Source: Puccinellia tenuiflora (Eukaryota; Streptophyta; Magnoliopsida; Poales; Poaceae). Taken from it: a stretch of DNA of 64,000 bases. The DNA lies in NCBI GenBank assembly GCA_012064385.1, contig QRDG01000534.1, positions 1,694,086 to 1,758,085 on the forward strand. The letters are read 5' to 3'. The translations under genes and the position numbers were made by a program. The notes below the pieces were generated by a model. That model ran no database searches and was not told the DNA's origin. It was given only the letters and a program-made list of their open reading frames with translations. Below are positions 11,144 through 21,472 of the stretch, piece after piece; the stretch's first letter is position 1, and every line of letters begins with the position of its first letter.

Positions 11144-12020
11144 AGGTGCGGACGGTTTTCCGGCCATATTTTTCAAACCGTTGATCCAAATGGCGCGAGT
11201 GATATACCGTTGGATTCGCAAGAAAAATCCGCAACTTTTACTCTTCTACCAGTTTTCGAAATTATGCACGGTTTTAAAATAATTTTAAACGCATCTAATT
11301 TAGTTTTGGCTGCCTACTACACTTTCCTGCAGTTTTTGGGGCGGCATTTCCGAACCGCTGATCGGATTGATGAAAAGTATACACCGTTCGAAAGATACTA
11401 GAATTGCGCATGTTTTTTATCTCTATCACTTTTCAAAATCTCGTACATATTTAGGAGCAATCTATGAAATACGTAATCAGGTGTCCGTCGGGATACGCGG
11501 AAGAACTCAAAATTTGTTCGGTTTGTGTTTATCTATCTTGATGTGGCGACATGGTAGACTTAGATTAGTCTCCAAGCGATGCCAAATTGCATGACGGGGC
11601 GGTCAATCTGGCCAAGGGATCCCGTATGAGCGCTTTTTGCATACTCAGAAACAGATTTCGTGTACGCTATATCTTGAACTTCCCGCATGTCAGCATCAAA
11701 CTCCCTTAGCTTCAACCTTTAACTCTCACATCCCGTATATGTGAACTTCCTTATTTTTTTTAATGTTTTGAGTTTGAATATGGGAGGAGGTGGGGGGCGG
11801 GGGTTGGGGCGACCCCCCCCCCCACATTTTTTATCATTTTACAATAATAACCTTTTTTATTATTTCACAGATTGTTTATTTTTGTATGCACATTTTTTAA
11901 CTTTTAAAATAAGCAAACCACTTTTTAACACGGATAAGCGAACTTCTATCCGAGTTTTGAACTTCTCAATTTTTGAGTGGCGTATGTGTTTTTTCCATAT
12001 CTGAAAATTAATAACTGTTT
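11141..12020. other. Left subterminal region of the large MULE
   Basis: It has no gene. 11141-11450 resembles 28912-29130 in word order ('tttttcaaaccg', 'gatataccgttgg', 'ttttaaaataattttaaa'). From 11735 the element's own word 'gtgaacttcc' begins to appear. A C-run near 11811-11822 is low complexity. Confidence 0.5.
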
Positions 12021-12099
12021 TTAATATTCCGACCAAAACAGTATCGGGCCGTAACTCTTGGTTTTTGATACACCTGCGGCCCAGTTTGTGACCTCGTCG

Positions 12100-12180
12100 C
12101 TTCTAATTCCTGCCGGCCACTTTTTTTCCCGAATCCTCCGCGTGTCTGTCCGCACTACTTCGCACCGCCCGCTACATAAC

Positions 12181-12221
<41 letters not shown>

Positions 12222-13112
12222 CAAACCCCTCTTCATCGGAGATCTCGGCGCAACCGCGCGCGCCCACGCTCGAGCCCCCCACCCGCTGCCCACACGCCGC
12301 CACCTACCGCCGCCGCTGTTTGTCGTCGGGTGGTCTCCCCAGCACCAGCATTCCGCCCGCGCAACGGCGTAGCGGGAGCACCCCTCCTGCTCGCATCCAC
12401 CCCCGTCATCATGCTTAGGGTTTGTGGAGCGGCGCAGCGGGGGAGTCCTGCCTGATTATCCGTCGGCGGCTGCTCGGATTCGCGACGGAGAAGGACTGCG
12501 CCGACCCCTCCATCCTGCTTCCTCTACATCTTCTTCTCGATTTCGTCCAAGATCGTTGCCGGGAGCACCCCTTCACCTGGTCGCAATCACCTGAGAGGTA
12601 ATGGATGGATCTTCCCCGTCAGGAATCGAAGGTTATAAATTACCCATATTTTTTTTGTGTGTATTTTTTATTTTAAATCCCTTTTTGTGCTACTGTGTGG
12701 AAGTTCCTGCGTTGATTTTTTACTTGTTAGTTGTTTTTATCCCTGTTGTGTATGTGCGTGGTGGGGAATGAATCTCCATTTTTCAATCATGCATCATTAT
12801 TTTGCTGTTCAGTAGATCATAAGCTATATAAACCTCTGCTATATATTTATGTGAACTTCTCATTTTTTCCATTTTTTGTATATTATATCAACTTTGCTGT
12901 TCAAGTAGACCATGAGCTGTATAGACTCTTTGCTTTATATGTATGTGAACCTCTCATATTTCCATCATGTTGTTTATTCTTTATTTTGTTAAGCTATACA
13001 GGCTTTTGATCTGCAGTCTTTTTGTTCTATATGTTCTATCATTGTGTTTCTAAATGTGTGTTTTTTGAAATATGTATGTTTTACCTTTCTTTTTTCGTTT
13101 GTGTGCGTGCAG
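12100..13112 (+). promoter_or_regulatory. Probable 5' leader exon and first intron of the Ulp1-like gene
   Basis: GC-rich DNA at 12120-12595 ends in 'cctgagag|gtaatgg', a good splice donor at about 12597. T-rich sequence follows up to 'gtgtgcgtgcag' at 13112, a good acceptor. This suggests a non-coding first exon and a ~515-bp leader intron. The first usable ATG is 13196; an in-frame stop (TAA) lies at 13157-13159. No clear TATA box was found. Confidence 0.5.
12182..12219 (+). repeat. (CT)n tract in the leader of the Ulp1-like gene
   Basis: About 18 CT units in a GC-rich stretch, typical of plant 5' leaders. Confidence 0.9.
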
Positions 13113-13195
13113 GTGATGACACCATTAGGGAATCTTTAAACCAGGTCAATTCTGATTAACCTATAGTCGATTCCCCTGCAAAGCTTGGAGTGGAC

Positions 13196-16100
13196 ATGCC
13201 TGACAAATCTATGTCAGAAATAGCGCCAGATGCTCCAATCGATGCCCCGTTGTTTGACCGTACGCCAATGGTTCTTCGATCTGGTGGTTTTGACAGTAGT
13301 GCCCCAGCGTTCGACCGTACGCCATTGAACCTTCAATCTGATGGGCCTGAAAGCAGTGTCCCTGTGAATTACAGCACACCATTGTTCGCTCAAGCTCCTT
13401 GGGGTGATGATATCAGTGGTGTTGATGGTGAACGCACAGCAGGGCCTATTTTTGATCCCACTCCTTTGCACATTGTCAGCAATGAGCAACTGCCTGTGAC
13501 TATTGTTGATGGTGAACGCACAGCAGGGCCTATTTTTGATCCTACTCCTTTGCACATTGTCAGCAATGAGCAACTGCCTGTGACTAGTGCACATTCATCG
13601 GAGTGTACGCCCGAGTGGCAGGATACGCCCTCGCAGACTGTTGACGGCATTGAAGAAGTTACTCAGGAACACAATGTTCAGGAACAGCTTGATAAGTATC
13701 AGCAGGAACATATGGCCAGGGTAGATATTTTCAATGAGAAGGTAAAGCAGTACCACAGGAAATACCCATCGAGGTTGAAGACTGGTCAGGCAAGTGATGC
13801 ACCCTGTCCAGATTCCCCTTCTGCAGAATTTTGTGAAACTCCACCAGCGATAAAGAAAGCCAGGATGGCTGTTGCTAAGAAAAAATCTGCATGTGTTGCT
13901 TCCCCACGGCGCAGTCCTCGTGTTGTTGCTATGTCTCGTTTGTCTGAAGATACGGACCCTTTGCAGCAATCACCTCCCACTGCTAAATCTAATCTCTCCA
14001 AACGCAAGAGGGTTGCCGACGACATGTACGATGCAGGGTCTGATGACGCACATGACTTTGATGATGATTGGGAAGACTTCGAGGCCTCTGATCTTGAGGT
14101 TATTTTTTGTTTCTCTTATATACCCATTTCTCTTTTTGTGTTGTCATCATCCGACCTACTGAACCTGATATTGATTATTTTTATTCCATTATTGATATAG
14201 TGAACTTCTCTTTTGTTATTGTACATTTATTCCATTTTCCTGTTGTTTTGTGCAGAATAAAAAAGGAAGAAGCAGTATGAGAAGCGGGTTGTAGTAGTTC
14301 ACAAGAAGCCGTTGGGTCGGAGAAAGAGATATGGTGAAACCGTAAAACCTGGACAGAAGCGGTTCCAGCAGACCGTTCGTTGTTCTCTTGGCGAAGTCCG
14401 TGCTGCTGCTAAGCTGTTGAAAGATACTCACAGGGCCAAAGTCAGGGAAGCCGGTTTTGGTTGTGTTTTTGATTGGGTGCTGGAGGGTAATGTTTCACGT
14501 GTGCTGATGTGCCATCTGTTGATGACCATTGACACATCAGCGATGACTATCGACTGTGGACCTGGCAGGAGAATTGTTGTGAACAGAGAGGCTGTTCATC
14601 ATATTTTTGGGTTCCCCATGGGAGGTGACGCAGCTCCTAGACCTGCTGATTCTGGGCATGACGAGTCCCTTTCTGTTTTGAAGGGAGAACTTGGTCTTGA
14701 CAGCAAGTCTAGCATTGAGATAAATAATTTGCGCAAGATTCTAGAAGATCTAGTGGAAGATCCCTCAAAGGTTGATCTGGCTGTGAAGGTTTTCTTTGCT
14801 ATTTTATACAACAAGCTTATATGCCATGGGTCAGCACCTCGTGTTGGGAGGGAGGCTGCCATGCTTGTCAATATGGATTACAACAAAATGGCGAAGATGG
14901 ACTACTGCCAGTTAGTTGTTGATGAGATCAAAAGAGCTGCTATTAAGTACCAGGATAGAAGTATACCGCAGGCTGGCCCTGAGGGGTGTGGTGTTGTGCC
15001 GACTGTTATGTATCTGGACAGCTGCTTTTCAAAGAAGTATTCTGTAATGCATATCAAGACGCCACGTGCGAACTACTTGTACGAGAAACCTCTGAATGAT
15101 ATTTTCCACCTCGACACGTTCAAGCATGGTGGATGTGTACTAGCAGATTACAAGTTTGGTAAACTTGGGGTTAGTATTACTACCCTTTTCCCTTCTTCTA
15201 TCATTTTTCTGTTTTGTAAACTTGTTTGTATCATACAGTATTTTTTTAATTCCGTTGCTTTTTCTGTTAATTTCTTTATTCTGGTTTTTACAGCTTACTT
15301 TTTTGTAAAAAAAAGTTGTGTGTAACAGTGAAACTGATAAGCATGTCAATTCTGAACCTCTTTTTTTGTTTTTGCTTCATGAACTTTTTGTATTATCATA
15401 TTTACTGTACCTTTTTTTGTTAACTTTGATGTGTGAACTTCATGTTCTCACATTATTGAACCTCATTTTTTTTCAGTGGAAAGGCTCCCACCAAATTGTG
15501 TATTCATATACCTTCCCCGCTGAAGAGCTTATTTATGATACATGTCACCACTCGCCTGATAGGCCATCTTCTGTTCACAAATTTGAAGACATGGGCAACA
15601 CTCAGATCAAGATTCATTCTTTTCAGCAGGCAGATGACAAATGTGCACCGAAACCCCAGCCGTCTTCAGATGTGGGAGGTAGTTCTTCATCGGTTTATGA
15701 CCAAATTAGGGAGATGTTGCAGAAAGTTGAACAAATATCTCATACCATCCCAACAACATCTGATCGTATGAGCACTATATCCGGTCTTTTTCCTGAGGGC
15801 CATGGCCCTAGCGCAGAAGTAGTTAAGGTGGAGACAGAGAATGAACTAAAATTACTTGACAGCTTGAGGTCTGCTACATTTTCCTTGCAGTCAGGTTTCG
15901 ATGATTTTCGCTCGAAACAGGATGCTTTTTGTATGTTTTATGAAAGAGAAGGTGTCACCATAGAGAAGCAAATCCTTGAGCAAGATGATAAGTCTGGGCG
16001 TGCCCCCGGCAATGTTATCTATTGTGGGTACACAGATCTAGGACAATCGGAGGCTGAAGCTCTGGTAATTTTACATGTTTGAATGAACTTCTTTTTTCCT

Positions 16101-19100
16101 TTTTTTAGTACAACCATTTAAAATAATGTTTTTATTCTCGTAAATCCACCCTGAGCATGTAACTAATTAACTGCCGATATATACTAATAGTGAACTCCTT
16201 TTTTTTATGTTTTATCAGTATCCTTTTTTTTTGGTTTTGTATAGGTAACTCCTGTTCAGTTTATATAATGAGCTTTTTTGCTTTTTGTTCCATGTGAACT
16301 TACATCTGATGTTTGAATTAACTTCTTTATTTTTTCAGGCAGAAGCTAAGCTAGCTGAGGAGTTAGCTTCTCAGGATCATAACGCAGATGGTGAAGAATA
16401 TACTGCATGTGTTGACGGCACTAGTGCTGATGTTGTTAACCAATTCACCACACCCGTGACCCCGCCGCATGATTTGAGTGACGGAGACGGCGTTGGAGAT
16501 GATCATGCCATGAATCATAGCATCCCTCAATTTGATACGTCTGCATTGAAGGAATTTGAAGATGAAGACGATGTTGATGCTTCAACGAGCAAACAGTTTT
16601 ACGTATCATTCAGTAAGAACACATCATCTGGAGATCCGCTTGTATTGCTTGACGCCCGTCCAATTAATGTATATTCAGCGAAGGATGGCGATGAATCACG
16701 TGGCAGCGGTTGTGCTGGAGCTACTGTTCCTCCTTTTGAAGCGGGTACACAACATGTAAACCCCACTGTACTCGATGATCCAGTTGATCCATCTGGAGCC
16801 ATTGTGGACGAGCCAGTGCAGCAGACGGAGCTGCAATCTGACAAACCCGGTGACGCTCCTTCAACATGTGATATTGTTCATGAAGAGCACCACGACCCGT
16901 CTGCTACTGCATATCTTGAGGAAGAACACACACAAGTATCAGGTGAGTGTTCTTTTATTATGTGAACAAACCTCTTAGTTTCTGGATATATGAACTTAAA
17001 TAATTTTTAAAAGTGAACTTCTCTTTTTTTAATTCACCCTTCAGTTTTTCTCAGTTTGTTCAGTGTCGAGTCAATTTTCAACTCCTCCGCTGTCTGCTAT
17101 GCCACTCATGAAGAAAATAAAAGAAGTTTATGATGTTGTGTGTCGGTTGAGGAAGGATCCCAAGAAAAGGTTTTTGTTTCTCTCTTTTTTTGTTGCATAC
17201 GGCATGAAAAAGGATGGATATGTGTGTTTTCAGGCAATTTATGCTATTTTATATTTTTTTCCAACGCAGGGACAACATACTTTTCGAGAATGATCATTGT
17301 AGATGCACGATTGGACAAGTCGGCGAAGCTTTCCAGCCTTACGGCTTTCTTTGCTCGTTCACAGTTTCTCTTGGAACTTTTTTGCTTGGTCAAAAGTTCA
17401 AGAACTCAGAGAAGCTTGTTGCACCATATGTTTGCTCTGTATGTGAACTCCCTTTCTTTTTTTTTCCAGAAGTGAACTTTCTTTTCTGTATTACTTGTAA
17501 TTTCTGTTGCCTTCCTGGTAATAATACCTCTTATTATGTTGTATTTTTACTTCAATCAGAGGCACCTATTTGAAGAGAATCTAGGGAGTACATGTTTGCG
17601 TAATTTTTTCAATCCTGATTCTGAAGAACGCTTGGACAAGAAAGAAGTTGTAAGTAGAAACTTTCTGGTCCTTTTTGTCTTTTTTCTACATTTTTCCTTT
17701 TTTGATACACGATGTTTTTGTGCGTGACTTTTTGCATGTACTTTTATTTACTTGTTTTCAGATTTTGTTTGCTACATTTGACCCACCCAACCCTCCGCTC
17801 CCTGGTGTTGTGGGCCATTTCTGTGTAGTAGCTATCAACATGAATAAGGAACGCATTGAGATTATTGATTCTCTGCGCGGACCCACTGATCCAGATGCTA
17901 AGAGGGTAGTTCATTTAATGGCACGTGGTATAAAGAAATTATGGAGGGAAGCTAGAGATTCCAAAGGTGGTACCTTTTCTCCAGCATCAATTGATCACTT
18001 CAAGCCGGATTATGTGAGGAGTCCTAGGCAAGGAACTGCGTAAGTACATATCCCACATGTTCAGCCTTCAATTTTCTTTTTCCTTTTTGTACATACATAT
18101 AAATAATCTGTTTTATTAACTCTCTCCCTCTCCATTTTTATTTTGTGTATGTGCAGCCATGACTGCGGCTTTTTCATGCTTCAAAACTTACAGTCCTATG
18201 ATGGCAATGGTTTGATTATCTTTAACCAGAAAGACATATTGAACATCAGGATGACTGTTCTCTACAGCTGGTTGACGGCTAGTGATTTTGGTATAGACCT
18301 CAAGTCTGTTTTAGGCATTGACCCAGGTAGCAACCACTCCTTCATTTTCACTTTTTTCTGTTTTTTGCAAATGTTGAACTCCCCATAGTTTATAGCATAA
18401 CTCCTACATGCAGCTAAGTGAACTTTTTTCATTTTTTTTAGGGTCTGCTTATTTGATTCCCTCTTCCTTTTTTTTACCAGTTTATGTTTTTGAAATTGTA
18501 TGTTTTTTCAGGCGAACGTCTTGACATTGATGAGGACAATTTTTCTCTATTCGAGACTCAGTGCTACACTCCCGAGGTTATACCCATTGACGAAGAAGAT
18601 ACCGTAAAAGTTCAAAGCAAGACGCAGAAGGCTATTGCCCGTCTCCATCCGACGGTAAAAACAAGAAAGTCCATTAAGGATTCATCCACTGGAGGCAAAG
18701 GAACTGGAACTTTTGTCCCGATTGAGGACAGTGACGATGATTTTGTCAGTGATGCACCGTGGAAGCGCGAAATTAAACATGTCTCCAAGGATGTGCATGT
18801 CTGTACTGCGGATAGCAGTGATGATTTTGTCACTAAGAAGCCCAGTAAACCCACTGCAAAAATTCCTGTTACTTCTAAGAAGAGGCCTACCAAACCTGTC
18901 AAGAAATTGAGATCTGAAGTCCCAAAGCTTGTGCCATACAAGTTCCCTCATTTATCGAAGGCCAAGGAACTTAAACAGTTCATACTAAGCAAAGATTATC
19001 TTCACGTCCATGGCGAGTGAGTTTATGTCACACATTTATCATTATTTTTTGGTGTTTGGTGTCCAATATTGTTTTAGAGTTTTTTCATCCTTTTTTAATC

Positions 19101-20446
19101 TTTTTAGCTGTCCTTCTTATATTTTTGTGTCTTTTTTGTGTCCCCCATGTGCCTTTCAGTGTACCTATTGTGAAGTTCAAGAATCCAATTGATGAGGAAT
19201 ACTGTATCGATGGCAAATTCATGTTCAGGCTCTTTGGCCGTTGCGAAATGTTGGAAGGTGAAATTATGGATTTCATAATATCCTACTGGAAAAACTCGCC
19301 TGATATGAAATACTTGTTTCGAACTGGCGACCGTGTTTTGCTCACACCAAACACAATTCCAGTAAGTCTGTTCTGAACCTTTTTTGTACAGACTTTTCTC
19401 ATGTGTGATCACAGCAAACTTTACACCATCATCAGAGTGAACTTCTTACTATTTTTTTCTGTTTTTGGCACGCAGTACCTGCTTGATTTCGCACCCTTTG
19501 ACCTGAAGGACAGTAGTGGTAGAACTATGCAGAGGCAACAATTTAATGTAAAACAAGCGGCTAAAATGTTCAACCAATATGTGAGGGATGATGAAAATCT
19601 TTTGAATGCAAATCTGGTAAGTGTTTTTTGTACCTGATGTTTTTCACAGTAAACATATATGTTTAACTTGAACCTCCTTGATTGATCAAAACAGATCTTA
19701 ATTCCTCATTTCATGGACTCCCACCACTCGATGTATGTCATGAACAAGTATAATCGCTCGGTGGATGTACTTGATTCCAGGAGGTACACTAACCAGAACA
19801 TGGTAAACACAACAAGGGCCAATCACCACCGCAACCATGTTGAAATTGTAAGATGGACCAATCACTACCGCTACCAGTATACTTTTTTGTGTACCATATT
19901 GTTTTTTCTCACTAAATTTTCTGTACAGATAAGGAGAATGGTGGCTCTCATGAAGGAGGTGTACGGAATAAAAGAATACAGCGCGCACAATGATGTTGAT
20001 TGGGAAGCAGCTGCTGAGCATTGCAACTATGTTTTAACACCAGAGCAGGGCGCAAACGAGTGTGGATTCTATGTGTTAAAGGTTGCCTGCACTTTTGATG
20101 GTGTCTCATTCATAGAGAAGATTAAAAACAAAGATGTCAGTCCATTTCTATTCTTTTTTATTAATCAGTATCAGCATTTTTTCTTTTTTTTTGTTGTTTT
20201 TGATACATTTGTGTTTTTATGTCGCTGACACGAATTCAATGCCTTTTTTTGAAGGCTCGCGTTGAGGACTGGAAGGCTGAATATATGTACCAGCTGCTGT
20301 TCCATCAAGATAATCTTATTTCTCCTTCTGAATGGCCTAGCGAAATTCAAGACCTGGTTCTTCTTCTAGGGTTAGGCTCGCAATCTACTCAGGAGCTACT
20401 GTCCCAAGCAGTCAAAGATCGTGGTGAAACCCAAGCACAGGGATAG
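13196..20446 (+). CDS. Transposon-borne protein with two Ulp1 (C48) protease-like domains
   Basis: Fifteen coding exons fit with GT/AG ends: 13196-14098, 14276-15169, 15477-16064, 16339-16942, 17064-17169, 17270-17438, 17560-17649, 17762-18039, 18157-18326, 18512-19016, 19160-19361, 19476-19616, 19695-19802, 19929-20135, 20255-20446. They total 5157 nt, 1718 aa, with no stop. The exon-2 acceptor is uncertain: the strong site at 14255 is out of frame, while AG sites giving starts at 14270, 14273 and 14276 are in frame. The N-terminus repeats FDxTPL motifs and is basic near residues 220-290. Residues ~320-520 resemble the plant mobile-domain-like region (FGFPMGGD). First protease-like site: H1137 (GHFC), D1154 (EIIDSL), Q1208, C1214 (HDCGFF). 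Second: H1560/H1561, D1577 (VLDSRR), Q1626, C1631 (NECGFY). An acidic/basic linker (~1270-1435) separates them. Ulp1 enzymes cleave SUMO; activity here is not shown. It converges on the transposase gene 1 kb away. Confidence 0.85.
13421..13588 (+). repeat. 84-bp in-frame tandem duplication in exon 1 of the Ulp1-like gene
   Basis: Two near-identical 84-bp copies start with 'gttgatggtgaacgcacagc' at 13421 and 13505. Each encodes a 28-residue unit containing GPIFDPTPLHIVSNEQLP, so the frame is kept. Confidence 0.95.
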
Positions 20447-21472
20447 ATGGGCATTTTATCTTTTGATTTTCCTTATGTGTATCTACCAGGGCTAGGGTTT
20501 AAACCTTTGTGAAGCTTTTACTAGTGTTATCTTTTTGTGTGTTTTTATGGTACCCTTGATCTCCATGTAAATATAATCACTTATGCGAATTGCTGAGAAT
20601 GTTATGTATTAGCGAACTCCTGTGTACTAGGAAAACCTCCATATGTAGAAGTTCATGAAGGAACTTCCTTTTTTTTTATTATTTCACTGTCGGTAGCTTT
20701 CTGTGTTCATGCGAACTATCTTCTGTTTCTAATCCTGAAGAAAACTTCCCAAAAATCAGTTGTGAACTTCTCAGCAGTGAAATATGAACTCCTTTCCAAT
20801 CAAGAAGGAAATATTTTTTTTGCTGTACTGAATTTCTCTTCAGACAGTAAACTTTCTGTCAGCATGTAGTGTGAACTTCCTATTCTTTTTCTATAATTTA
20901 CGTACCAAAATATTTTCAGTCAGACATACAAGTGAACATCGGATGGTATTAATATGAACTTCCTTTTTCTGTAGTATCTGTATACAAAGTCATAATATAC
21001 TTTTCTGTATCTAAATCCTCGAGAAAACTCCCAAAAAATCAGTTTGTGAACTTACCAATTGTAATATATGAACTCCTTTTTTGAAGCAAGTGGGAATTTT
21101 TTTTCTGTACTGAATGTCTTCAGAAAGTAAACTTCTGCCAGCATGCAGTGTGACCCTCCTATTTTTTTTTCTATAATATATGTACCAAAATATTTTCCAG
21201 GCAGGCATACAAGTGAACGTCGGATGGTATCAATATGAACTTCCTTTTTCTGTAGTATCTGCATACAAAGTCATAATCTACTTTTTTTCTTTTTTTCCTC
21301 ACACTAAAGAATGTAACCTGCTACTTCTCTTTTTGCTGTGTTTTGTCGATGGTTTGTCATCCTTTGCTTTTTGTTCTATTTGCATGTTTGTTTTGTCTTT
21401 CACAGGATCAACATCTTGTTGCGACTGCAAGTTTAATGCTTGCCGTTTCAGTTCCGCCTCCAACTTCAACCT
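20447..21472. other. Intergenic space between the two convergent MULE genes
   Basis: It holds the 3' UTRs of both genes. 20720-21290 consists of two copies of a ~283-bp unit (separate entry), and 'tgaact(t/c)c' words occur about every 30-80 bp. No ORF has support. Confidence 0.6.
20720..21290. repeat. ~283-bp tandem duplication between the convergent genes
   Basis: Landmarks such as 'aaaatcagt...tgtgaactt' (20752, 21035), 'tgtaccaaaatattttc' and 'gaacttcctttttctgtag' occur twice at a spacing of about 283 bp. Divergence is roughly 10%. Confidence 0.8.

Noticed and set aside
10493..11282. ORFs encoding long YIYIYI runs
   Set aside because: Translations of the TA microsatellites.
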